A DNA stretch of 6,740 bases from an uncultured Eubacteriales bacterium (GTDB lineage Bacteria; Bacillota; Clostridia; Peptostreptococcales; Anaerovoracaceae): the NCBI GenBank assembly GCA_902765035.1, contig CACWYF010000076.1, forward strand, positions 3,556 through 10,295. Direction: 5' to 3'. The position numbers were made by a program, and so were the translations under genes. Positions 1-5,977 of the stretch are shown here, piece by piece (the stretch's first letter is position 1; every line of letters starts with the position of its first letter). The notes beneath the pieces are model-generated. The model did not search any database. It saw only the letters and a program-made list of their open reading frames with translations, and was not told the origin of the DNA.

Positions 1-876
1 CCAGGCTCTTGTCTCGTCTTCTCCCGTGGTAAGGAAGGAGATGAGGTCCAGAAGGGAATAGGATGACTTTATCAGCTTGTCCAGGCCGGCCTCTGTGATG
101 CCCATGTCTTCGAGGAACATCTCGCGCTCCTCATCTTCAAGCTCTGCGAGCTCAGCCTCGATTTTGGCACATATTACTACTACTTCAGATCCTTCAGCCG
201 CTGCGTATTCTTTAACAGCCTTGACATAATCGTTGTCTTCGCCTGCAACGTCATCCTCGGAAACATTGGCCGCATAGATGACAGGCTTGTAGGTGAGAAG
301 GTCGAGCGTTTTCACGAATGCTGCCTGTTCTTCATCAAGATCCATGCTGCGTGCAACATTTCCGTCAGCAAGGTGTGAATGGATCTCCTTAAGAAGCTCA
401 AGCTCACCGCGGGCTGACTTGTCGGCCTTGGCCTGCTTCTCGGTCTTGGCGATCCTGCGCTCGAGAACTTCCATGTCGGCGATCACAAGCTCCATGTTGA
501 TGGTCTCTATGTCATTGACCGGATCAACCTTACCGTCAACATGCACAACGTTAGGGTCGTCAAAACATCTTACGACATGAACGATCGCCTCGACCTCGCG
601 GATGTGACCGAGGAACTTGTTTCCGAGACCTTCACCTCTTGAAGCGCCTTTGACAAGTCCTGCGATATCGCTGAATTCGATAGTTGTATATATTGTTCGT
701 TTAGAATTGTATATGCGGGAAAGGGTAGTCACTCTTTCATCATGTACCGTAACCACGCCTACATTAGGCTCTATGGTGCAGAACGGGTAGTTGGCTGCCT
801 CGGCACCGGCCTTAGTGATGGCGTTGAACAGGGTGCTCTTTCCGACATTAGGAAGTCCTACTATTCCTAGTTTCAT
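1..876 (-). CDS. ychF: Redox-responsive P-loop ATPase YchF (Obg/OLA1 family), 5' part, truncated by window edge
   Basis: The visible part is 292 residues of a family that is usually about 365 residues, so the C-terminal TGS domain lies outside the window. Translating the minus strand from ATG 876-874 gives the P-loop GLPNVGKS (residues 7-14), the switch/G3 segment FSDIAGLVKGASRGEGLGNKF (about 68-88, DIAG at 70-73), HVVRCFDD (100-107), the Obg-family adenine-type G4 motif NVSE (204-207) and the G5-like CAKIEAELAEL (236-246). C33, in the PFCTIEPN segment, matches the cysteine implicated in redox control of the E. coli protein. The acidic/charged region around 130-165 fits the coiled-coil insert. 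YchF binds ATP in preference to GTP, associates with ribosomes and acts in translation and stress adaptation in the cytoplasm. The start is fixed by AGGAG (complement of 884-888) seven bases upstream. It is divergent from the aminopeptidase gene. Family assignment is very secure. Confidence 0.97.
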   Translation of the reverse strand, partial: MKLGIVGLPNVGKSTLFNAITKAGAEAANYPFCTIEPNVGVVTVHDERVTTLSRIYNSKRTIYTTIEFSDIAGLVKGASRGEGLGNKFLGHIREVEAIVHVVRCFDDPNVVHVDGKVDPVNDIETINMELVIADMEVLERRIAKTEKQAKADKSARGELELLKEIHSHLADGNVARSMDLDEEQAAFVKTLDLLTYKPVIYAANVSEDDVAGEDNDYVKAVKEYAAAEGSEVVVICAKIEAELAELEDEEREMFLEDMGITEAGLDKLIKSSYSLLDLISFLTTGEDETRAW

Positions 877-930
877 ATTGATTCTCCTGTGATCATTATT
901 AGTTTTGCCACTGTATTTACAGCAGTGTCT

Positions 931-939
931 ATTCTAACA
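931..939 (-). promoter_or_regulatory. Candidate extended -10 promoter of ychF
   Basis: On the minus strand, TGTTAGAAT (complement of 931-939) is an extended -10 element: TGn followed by TAGAAT, a 5/6 match to TATAAT. No good -35 box sits at the usual distance, which extended -10 promoters tolerate. Transcription would begin near 924, leaving a 5' leader of about 48 bases before the ychF start. A small palindrome, CTGTA-TT-TACAG at 911-922, lies at the predicted start point. Prediction from sequence only. Confidence 0.4.
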
Positions 940-986
940 CACATGGATGTATTTTTCTATTGCATGGCCGGTTAACGGGAAGAAAG

Positions 987-1006
987 TTGACACTTTTGTG
1001 TGTTAA
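987..1006. promoter_or_regulatory. Imperfect inverted repeat upstream of the aminopeptidase promoter
   Basis: TTGACAC (987-993) and GTGTTAA (1000-1006) form an inverted repeat with one mismatch and a 6-base gap, just upstream of the -35 box at 1011-1016. The right half also carries TGTGTGTTA (997-1005), which is repeated in inverted orientation as TAACACACA at 935-943, over the ychF -10 element. The position suits a regulator-binding site, but no known binding motif was recognised. Confidence 0.3.
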
Positions 1007-1010
1007 AGTC

Positions 1011-1038
1011 TTGACAGGTCTAAACTGCGGTATAAAAT
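1011..1038 (+). promoter_or_regulatory. Sigma-A-type promoter of the Xaa-Pro aminopeptidase gene
   Basis: A perfect -35 box TTGACA (1011-1016) is followed after 16 bases by TAAAAT (1033-1038), a 5/6 match to the -10 consensus. Transcription would start near 1045, giving a leader of about 56 bases. The leader contains a palindrome (1053-1067) at about +8 to +22, a common place for a repressor site. The promoter probably serves the aminopeptidase gene and the TetR gene behind it, since no separate promoter for the latter is evident. Confidence 0.65.
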
Positions 1039-1052
1039 TAATTATAGAATGA

Positions 1053-1067
1053 TCTGTTTCAAACGGA
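1053..1067. promoter_or_regulatory. Palindrome in the aminopeptidase leader, candidate operator
   Basis: TCTGTTT-C-AAACGGA is a 15-bp dyad centred on 1060, symmetric except for one T/G position per arm and the central base. It lies just downstream of the predicted transcription start. Its core TGTTTCAA (1055-1062) recurs at 3740-3747 in the leader of the second peptidase gene. TetR-family repressors bind dyads of this size at such positions, and a TetR gene is two genes away, so autoregulation of the cluster is a reasonable but unproven reading. Confidence 0.35.
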
Positions 1068-1100
1068 CCATGATCAGATAATATTCGGAGGAATCAGATA

Positions 1101-2891
1101 ATGACTGAAGTTGCAAAGAGAGTATCAAAGCTCAGAGAGCTCATGGCTGAGCAGGGGATAGACGCGTATGTCGTTCCTACAGCTGACTTTCACCAGAGTG
1201 AATATGTTGGAGAGCATTTCAAGGCAAGAGCGTTTATAAGCGGTTTCAGCGGCTCATACGGAACAGTCGCAATAACAGCTGATGACGGCGGTCTGTGGAC
1301 AGACGGAAGATATTTTACACAGGCGACCAATGAACTCGAAGGAAGCGGCATCCGCCTCATGAAGATGTTCGTGGACGACACACCGTCTACTACAGAATGG
1401 CTTGCGCAGAACATTCCGGAAGGCGGAACGGTAGCCTTTGACGGAAGAGTCCTCTCCATGGGCGAGGGACAGGAATATGAGGAAGTCCTCGGAGCAAAGG
1501 GAATCAAAATAGTCTATATGACAGACCTTGTCAACGAAGTGTGGACTGACCGCCCTGCACTTTCAGAGAAGCCGTGCTTCTACCTTGATGAGAAGTGGAC
1601 CGGTGAGAGCACTGCCCATAAACTGGAACGAGTAAGAGCAAAGATGGCTGAGTGCGGAGCTACAGTGCATATCATCGCATCACTTGACGATGTATGCTGG
1701 CTGCTCAACTTCCGCGGTGATGACATAGATTTCTTCCCGCTCGTACTCTCATACGCAACAGTATGGAATGATCACGTTGACCTGTATGTTGACGAACGCA
1801 AACTGAACGATGAGATCAGAGAGCATTTTGCACAGGACAATGTCATCATCCATCCGTATAACGACATCTATGAGGATGTAAAGAAGATCGGAGCAGAAGA
1901 GACTGTACTCATCGACCCTATGAAGATGAACTACGCTCTGTACAAGAGCCTCAGATGCAGGATCGTTGAAGCCCAGAACCCTACGATCCTTATGAAGGCT
2001 ATGAAGAATCCGGTAGAGATAGAGAACATCAGAAAGGCTGAACTCAAGGACAGCATCGCTCTGACAAAGTTCATCTGCTGGGTCAAGAACAATTACGACA
2101 AGATGGAGATAACTGAGCTGTCCGCATCTGATAAGCTCACATGGTTCCGTCAGCAGCAGGAAGGATATATAAGGGATTCATTCGAGCCTCTTCAGGCATT
2201 CGGTGAGCATGCTGCCATGATGCACTATTCACCGAGCCCGGAGACCGATGTAGTACTGAAGGAAGGTGAGATGCTCCTTTCCGATACAGGCGGCGGATAC
2301 TTTGAAGGTTCTACAGACATCACAAGAACAACAGTCCTCGGACACATTGAGCCGGAGATGAAGAAGTACTATACAGCTGTCTTCCGCGCTATGCAGCATC
2401 TGTCTGCAGCCAATTTCCTTTACGGCAACCACGGATGGTCACTTGATGTACTGTGCCGTCAGCCAGTATGGGACCTGAACAAGGACTTCCAGTGCGGTAC
2501 CGGACACGGATTCGGATATCTCGGCAGCATCCACGAGCCGCCTACAGGATTCAGATGGTATATCGTTCCTTCCAAGAATGAACATCACCAGTTCGAAGAG
2601 GGAATGTGCGTTACGATCGAACCGGGTATCTATGAAGAGGGCGATTTCGGTATCCGTATCGAGAACAACGTAGTCACAGTCAAGGGCGAGAAGAACAAGT
2701 ACGGACAATTCATGCATTTTGAGACACTGAATTTCGTGCCGATCGACCTTGATGCCATCGACCCTGAGGAGCTGACAAGATCCGAAAGAGAATGGCTCAA
2801 TGACTATCACAGACAGTGCTATGAGAAACTCTCGCCGTACATGACTGAAGAGGAAAATGCATGGCTTAAGGAGTATACAAGAGAGATATAA
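1101..2891 (+). CDS. Xaa-Pro aminopeptidase (aminopeptidase P, peptidase family M24B), three-domain form
   Basis: This 596-residue cytoplasmic metallopeptidase is predicted to remove the N-terminal residue from peptides whose second residue is proline. Two creatinase-like N-terminal domains (about 5-140 and 155-300) precede the pita-bread catalytic domain (about 305-545) and a short C-terminal extension with the typical ERxWLNDYH segment (563-570). This is the long architecture of eukaryotic XPNPEP1 and many Firmicutes enzymes rather than the roughly 440-residue E. coli PepP. All five dinuclear metal ligands are visible: D395 and D406 (SDTGGGYFEGSTDITRT), H469 (GTGHGFG), E507 (TIEPGIY) and E521 (GIRIEN). 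Conserved histidines occur at H375 (MMHY) and H478 (IHEPP). There is no signal peptide or membrane segment. CGGAGGAA at 1086-1093 supports ATG 1101. The TetR gene follows closely, suggesting co-transcription. Family call is secure; peptide preference is inferred. Confidence 0.95.
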   Translation: MTEVAKRVSKLRELMAEQGIDAYVVPTADFHQSEYVGEHFKARAFISGFSGSYGTVAITADDGGLWTDGRYFTQATNELEGSGIRLMKMFVDDTPSTTEWLAQNIPEGGTVAFDGRVLSMGEGQEYEEVLGAKGIKIVYMTDLVNEVWTDRPALSEKPCFYLDEKWTGESTAHKLERVRAKMAECGATVHIIASLDDVCWLLNFRGDDIDFFPLVLSYATVWNDHVDLYVDERKLNDEIREHFAQDNVIIHPYNDIYEDVKKIGAEETVLIDPMKMNYALYKSLRCRIVEAQNPTILMKAMKNPVEIENIRKAELKDSIALTKFICWVKNNYDKMEITELSASDKLTWFRQQQEGYIRDSFEPLQAFGEHAAMMHYSPSPETDVVLKEGEMLLSDTGGGYFEGSTDITRTTVLGHIEPEMKKYYTAVFRAMQHLSAANFLYGNHGWSLDVLCRQPVWDLNKDFQCGTGHGFGYLGSIHEPPTGFRWYIVPSKNEHHQFEEGMCVTIEPGIYEEGDFGIRIENNVVTVKGEKNKYGQFMHFETLNFVPIDLDAIDPEELTRSEREWLNDYHRQCYEKLSPYMTEEENAWLKEYTREI

Positions 2892-2898
2892 CCGGAAT

Positions 2899-2922
2899 GT
2901 CTGCCAGGGGAATCAGGCAGAC
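2899..2922 (+). other. Hairpin in the aminopeptidase-tetR spacer
   Basis: GTCTGCC (2899-2905) pairs perfectly with GGCAGAC (2916-2922) around a 10-base loop. No U-tract follows (the next bases are CGGGAGAAAAGG), so it is not a standard intrinsic terminator. It begins eight bases after the aminopeptidase stop codon, where it could protect the upstream message from 3' decay or reduce read-through into the regulator gene. The function is inference. Confidence 0.5.
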
Positions 2923-2983
2923 CGGGAGAAAAGGACACAGTAAAGAGAACACAGAGAACGGGACATTGAAAAGATGGGGAAAA

Positions 2984-3556
2984 ATGGCATCAGAAATCAG
3001 AGAAAGAATTATAGATACTGCGTGGAAGCTCTTCCACGAGAAAGGTTTCAGCGAGACAACTATCAACGATATCATCCGTGAAGCGGAGATATCCAAGGGG
3101 ACCTTTTACTATTATTTCAGAAGCAAGGACAACATGCTTGACACACTGTCGGTCATCCTTGACTCTGAATATGAGAGACTGGCAGCCGAGCTGCCTGCCG
3201 ATATGAATGCTTTTGACAAGCTGATCAGGATCAACTATGAGATCCACTCATTCATCAATGACAACATCGACTACAGGCTACTTGCATATCTGTATTCCAC
3301 ACAGATAACCAAGGACCAGTCATCAAGTCTTCTCGACAGGAACAGATTCTATTTCAGGCTTCTTGAGCAGATCATAGAAGAGGGAAGACGCAAGGGAGAA
3401 CTGACAGAAGAGCTGTCCGTTTCCGAAACAGTCAAATTCTACAGTCTTGAGGAGAGAGCTCTCGTCACTGACTGGTGCATGAACAACGGCAACTATCACC
3501 TCGGCGAATACAGCAGAAAGATGTTCCCGATGATGATAGCCGGCTTAAGGAAATAG
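2984..3556 (+). CDS. TetR/AcrR-family transcriptional regulator
   Basis: This is a 190-residue DNA-binding repressor-type protein counted from ATG 2984. Residues 3-52 form the TetR N-terminal domain: RERIIDTAWKLFHEKGF, then the helix-turn-helix TTINDIIREAEISKGTFYYYF (25-45) and the typical SKDNML. The rest is a divergent all-helical ligand-binding and dimerisation domain that gives no clue to the effector; its end (RALVTDWCMNNGNY) resembles clostridial TetR proteins. An in-frame ATG at 2897 would add 29 basic, low-complexity residues without family resemblance and has no good ribosome binding site. ATG 2984 fits the usual family start, but its GGGGA (2976-2980) lies only three bases away, so translation may be weak. 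An in-frame TTG at 2966 is a further possibility. Sitting between peptidase genes, it plausibly controls them; its targets are unknown. Confidence 0.88.
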   Translation: MASEIRERIIDTAWKLFHEKGFSETTINDIIREAEISKGTFYYYFRSKDNMLDTLSVILDSEYERLAAELPADMNAFDKLIRINYEIHSFINDNIDYRLLAYLYSTQITKDQSSSLLDRNRFYFRLLEQIIEEGRRKGELTEELSVSETVKFYSLEERALVTDWCMNNGNYHLGEYSRKMFPMMIAGLRK

Positions 3557-3566
3557 CAGGGAAAAA

Positions 3567-3606
3567 GACCGGCATATTATCTCTACTGAGAGTGGAGATG
3601 CCGGTC
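3567..3606 (+). terminator. Hairpin after tetR, possible weak terminator
   Basis: GACCGGCAT (3567-3575) and ATGCCGGTC (3598-3606) form a perfect 9-bp GC-rich stem; GCAG (3556-3559) and CTGC (3607-3610) can extend it across an internal bulge, and CTCT/AGAG (3581-3584/3589-3592) can fold inside the loop. The stem starts 11 bases after the tetR stop codon, where a terminator is expected. The following sequence, CGTTTGTCCG, has only three consecutive T residues, so plus-strand termination may be inefficient. On the minus strand the stem is followed by CTTTTTC, but no minus-strand gene lies here. Confidence 0.45.
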
Positions 3607-3639
3607 CTGCCGTTTGTCCGAAAAATATCAAATTGGGTG

Positions 3640-3668
3640 GTGACTTTACCGTTCATTGGGGATATAAT
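3640..3668 (+). promoter_or_regulatory. Promoter of the PepQ-like peptidase gene
   Basis: A perfect -10 box TATAAT (3663-3668), embedded in the small palindrome GATAT-A-ATATC, lies 17 bases downstream of GTGACT (3640-3645), a 4/6 match to the -35 consensus. Transcription would start near 3675, giving a leader of about 95 bases. The PepQ-like and iminopeptidase genes can therefore be transcribed independently of the aminopeptidase-tetR unit. Confidence 0.6.
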
Positions 3669-3680
3669 ATCACTGTTGGT

Positions 3681-3700
3681 ACTGCGGGTCATACCGCGGT
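3681..3700 (+). promoter_or_regulatory. Hairpin/dyad at the 5' end of the pepQ-like leader
   Basis: ACTGCGG (3681-3687) pairs with CCGCGGT (3694-3700) around a 6-base loop; one of the seven pairs is a G-U wobble. The right arm includes the palindrome ACCGCGGT at 3693-3700. It starts about six bases after the predicted transcription start. It may be a repressor site in DNA or a 5' mRNA-stabilising hairpin. The remaining leader (3701-3757) is AT-rich, and no known riboswitch was recognised. Confidence 0.4.
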
Positions 3701-3770
3701 CTAATACAAATTATCAAAACTTATCACTTATTACTCAAATGTTTCAATTGTTTTATTAAGAGGTAATCTA

Positions 3771-4862
3771 ATGGACACAGGCAAACTGAACAGAATCAAA
3801 GCTAAGATGCAGGAGCAGGGCATGCCGCAGATGGTCATCTCCGACCCTGTAGCTATCTTCTATCTGACAGGAAAGTGGATCCTTCCTGGTGAGAGATTCC
3901 ACGCACTGTACATCAATGTGAACGGCGATGATCACTTTGTCATCAACAAGCTGTTCCCGCAGACAGAGGATCTCGGAGTTCCTATCACATACTATGATGA
4001 TATCGAGGACGGATGCGAAGTTCTCGCTCAGTATGTAGACAAGACAGCTCCTATCGGAGTAGACAAGAACTGGCCGGCAAAGTTCCTTCTGAGACTTCAG
4101 GAGCTCGGCGGCGGCAGTGAGTACCGCAATGGTTCTGTAATCGTAGATAAAGTACGTCAGATCAAGGACGAGGGCGAGAAGCAGGCTATGAGAGAGTCCG
4201 GCGCAAAGCTCGACAAGGTCATGGACAAGCTGATCCCTTACGTTGTAAAGGGAATGACAGAGAGAGAACTCAACGCTAAGTGCCTTGAGCTCCTTAAGGA
4301 GGAAGGCTTCAGCGGTCCTTCGTTCGATCCTATCACTGCTTATGCAAAGGGTGCTGCTGATCCTCATCACATTACTGATGACAGCAAGGGCAAGCATGGT
4401 GACTGCGTAATCCTCGACATCGGCGGAATGTGGAAGAACTATGCTTCCGATATGACAAGAACTGTTTTCATCGGCGAAGTATCCGAGAGACAGAAGGAGA
4501 TCTACAATGTAGTTCTCGAGGCTAACAAGAGAGGTATCGCTGCAGCTAAGCCGGGCGCCAAGATGAGCGACGTTGACAAGGCATGCAGAGACTACATCAC
4601 AGAGAAGGGATTCGGTGAATACTTCACACACAGAACAGGTCACTCCATCGGTCTTGAGGACCATGAAGTCGGCGATGTTTCCCTTGCAAATGACGAGATC
4701 ATCGAAGTAGGTCAGTGCTTCTCCGTAGAGCCTGGTATCTACATCTATGACGAGGGAATCGGCGTAAGAATCGAGGACATCGTTCTTATCACTGAGGACG
4801 GATGCGAGAGACTCAACGTATATCCTAAGGATGAGATCATCGTAGTTCCTGACGCTGAATAA
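3771..4862 (+). CDS. pepQ: Xaa-Pro dipeptidase-like peptidase (PepQ-like, family M24B)
   Basis: This 363-residue cytoplasmic metallopeptidase has the prolidase length and layout: a creatinase-type N-terminal domain (about 5-130) and a pita-bread catalytic domain (about 135-360). The metal ligands are all present: D216 and D227 (LDIGGMWKNYASDMTRT), H291 (HRTGHSIG), E320 (SVEPGIY) and E334 (GVRIED). FDPITAYAKGAADPHH (185-200) and GFGEYFTHRTGHSIG (280-294) closely resemble lactobacillal PepQ. Prolidases split X-Pro dipeptides; some relatives of this size act as aminopeptidases, so the exact activity is inferred. After the metal-binding histidine the sequence reads GLEDHE, with an acidic D297 where a hydrophobic residue usually precedes the conserved histidine. 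AAGAGG (3758-3763) supports ATG 3771, and the gene has its own promoter. It shows strong bias towards AAG, ATC and AGA codons, suggesting high expression. The iminopeptidase gene follows after 148 bases. Confidence 0.93.
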   Translation: MDTGKLNRIKAKMQEQGMPQMVISDPVAIFYLTGKWILPGERFHALYINVNGDDHFVINKLFPQTEDLGVPITYYDDIEDGCEVLAQYVDKTAPIGVDKNWPAKFLLRLQELGGGSEYRNGSVIVDKVRQIKDEGEKQAMRESGAKLDKVMDKLIPYVVKGMTERELNAKCLELLKEEGFSGPSFDPITAYAKGAADPHHITDDSKGKHGDCVILDIGGMWKNYASDMTRTVFIGEVSERQKEIYNVVLEANKRGIAAAKPGAKMSDVDKACRDYITEKGFGEYFTHRTGHSIGLEDHEVGDVSLANDEIIEVGQCFSVEPGIYIYDEGIGVRIEDIVLITEDGCERLNVYPKDEIIVVPDAE

Positions 4863-4877
4863 TGTACGAATAATCAA

Positions 4878-4971
4878 GAGCGGATCATTTTCTCTTCGCT
4901 CGAGTCCTCGGCGCAAATTGCTTAGCATCATGCGCCTGCGGGATTCTCGCTCCGTGAAAATGGATCCGCTC
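4878..4971. repeat. 94-nt long imperfect inverted repeat between the pepQ-like and iminopeptidase genes
   Basis: The outer arms are GAGCGGATCATTTTC (4878-4892) and GAAAATGGATCCGCTC (4956-4971), giving 15 pairs with one bulged G (4962). Further in, CGAG/CTCG (4901-4904/4946-4949), TCC/GGA (4905-4907/4941-4943), GGCGCA/TGCGCC (4910-4915/4931-4936) and TGC/GCA (4919-4921/4925-4927) can pair, so nearly the whole element folds into one long hairpin with internal loops. TAATCA flanks it at 4871-4876 and 4977-4982. No U-tract follows, so it is not a standard terminator. It fills most of the only spacer in the probable pepQ-pip transcript. It may be a structured RNA or processing site, or a small palindromic repeat element. 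No known RNA family was recognised. Confidence 0.65.
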
Positions 4972-5010
4972 ATTGTTAATCAGAAAAGCAATTAAGGAAG
5001 GTAAATTATT

Positions 5011-5913
5011 ATGGCTACAATCACTGAAGGTTATATGCCTTATCTGGGCTACAAGACCTATTACAGAATCACCGGTGAGGAATACAAGGGAAACGGCAAG
5101 GCTCCTCTTATCTGCCTGCACGGCGGCCCGGGATCAACTCACAACTACTATGAGGTCCTCGACAACGTTGCTGATGACGACCAGCGTATGATCGTAATGT
5201 ACGACCAGATCGGATGCGGTAATTCATACCTTGAAGGACATCCTGAACTGTGGAACCTCGATGTATGGATGAATGAGCTTTTTGCACTGAGAGAGCACCT
5301 CGGACTTGACGAGTGCCACATCATCGGACAGTCATGGGGCGGAATGATGCAGATCGCTTACGGAATCGATTATAAGGATCACCTGAAGGGCGTTAAGAGC
5401 TTCATCATCTCCAGCGGACATCCATCAAGCAGCCTGTGGGAGAAGGAAGGTCTCCGCAGGATCAAGATGATGCCTCAGGACATGCAGGATGCAATCAACC
5501 ACGCACTTGAGACAGGCGATTTCACAGGCGAGGCTTATGATAAGGCTGTTCAGGAATACATGGACAGATACTGCAACTACTGGCTCGGAGAAGATGCTCC
5601 TGAGTGCTGCACAAGGCCTAAGAAGAGCGGCGGAGAAGCATATCTCTACGGATGGGGCCCTAATGAGTTCGCTCCTACAGGAACTCTGAAGGACTTCGAG
5701 TACGTTGACAGACTCGGCGAGATCGAAGTACCGTCACTCATCATGAGCGGTATTTCAGACCTCTGCTCACCACTCGTAGCTAAGACAATGCACGATGGCA
5801 TCAAGGGATCAAAGTGGATCCTCTGGGAGAGAGCAAGACACACATGCTTCGTTGACAGACACGATGACTACTGCGTAGAACTCATCAAGTGGATGAACGA
5901 GCACGATAAGTAA
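5011..5913 (+). CDS. pip: Proline iminopeptidase (prolyl aminopeptidase, alpha/beta hydrolase family S33)
   Basis: This 300-residue cytoplasmic serine peptidase is predicted to release N-terminal proline from peptides. The oxyanion-hole motif HGGPG (37-41) is followed by DQIGCGNS (65-72) and the nucleophile elbow GQSWGG (106-111, nucleophile S108); D250 (SGISDLCSP) and H277 (ARHTCF) complete the triad. The cap domain spans roughly 135-215, and the YGWGPNEFAPTGTLKDFEY stretch (213-231) is characteristic. Length and sequence closely resemble the lactobacillal iminopeptidase PepI/Pip. There is no signal peptide. AGGAAGG (4995-5001) lies nine bases before ATG 5011. No convincing promoter was seen in the 148-base spacer, so it probably shares the PepQ-like gene's transcript and ends at the terminator at 5931-5969. 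The main alternative is a related S33 amino-acid amidase with broader specificity. Confidence 0.93.
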   Translation: MATITEGYMPYLGYKTYYRITGEEYKGNGKAPLICLHGGPGSTHNYYEVLDNVADDDQRMIVMYDQIGCGNSYLEGHPELWNLDVWMNELFALREHLGLDECHIIGQSWGGMMQIAYGIDYKDHLKGVKSFIISSGHPSSSLWEKEGLRRIKMMPQDMQDAINHALETGDFTGEAYDKAVQEYMDRYCNYWLGEDAPECCTRPKKSGGEAYLYGWGPNEFAPTGTLKDFEYVDRLGEIEVPSLIMSGISDLCSPLVAKTMHDGIKGSKWILWERARHTCFVDRHDDYCVELIKWMNEHDK

Positions 5914-5924
5914 TTAAAACCACT

Positions 5925-5969
5925 AAAAAAGGTCATACCGGAGCGTAATGCCCGGTATGACCCTTTTTT
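5925..5969. terminator. Strong bidirectional intrinsic terminator between pip and lgt
   Basis: GGTCATACCGG (5931-5941) pairs perfectly with CCGGTATGACC (5952-5962) in an 11-bp stem with a 10-base loop. Six A residues (5925-5930) precede it, and C plus six T residues (5963-5969) follow, so a U-tract is produced from either strand. It begins 12 bases after the pip stop codon and ends nine bases from the lgt stop codon, so it serves both convergent genes. Confidence 0.93.
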
Positions 5970-5977
5970 ATTCTATA

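Noticed and set aside
293..580. A 95-codon plus-strand Ser/Arg-rich frame inside ychF.
   Set aside because: It is antisense to a highly conserved coding region; the Ser/Arg-rich composition is typical of a shadow frame.
2439..2810. Minus-strand open frame opposite the end of the aminopeptidase P gene.
   Set aside because: It is fully contained in the catalytic domain of a well-supported gene and its product has no recognisable domain.
3687..3696. GGTCATACCG shared between the pepQ leader hairpin and the terminator at 5931-5940.
   Set aside because: Ten-base matches are expected several times by chance in a window this size, and the two hairpins pair the sequence differently.
3475..3759. A 94-codon plus-strand frame overlapping the tetR end and the following spacer.
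   Set aside because: It runs through the hairpin at 3567-3606 and the promoter at 3640-3668, and has no ribosome binding site or family resemblance.
4878..4971. The long inverted repeat as an integron attC site or a tRNA.
   Set aside because: No paired RYYYAAC/GTTRRRY core sites were found, and no anticodon, T-psi-C or acceptor-stem pattern fits.
3768..4973. A 401-codon open frame on the minus strand opposite the PepQ-like gene, longer than that gene itself.
   Set aside because: It mirrors the codon bias of the sense gene, its product (rich in Leu, Ser, Val, Cys) resembles no family, and the sense frame has all M24B catalytic residues.
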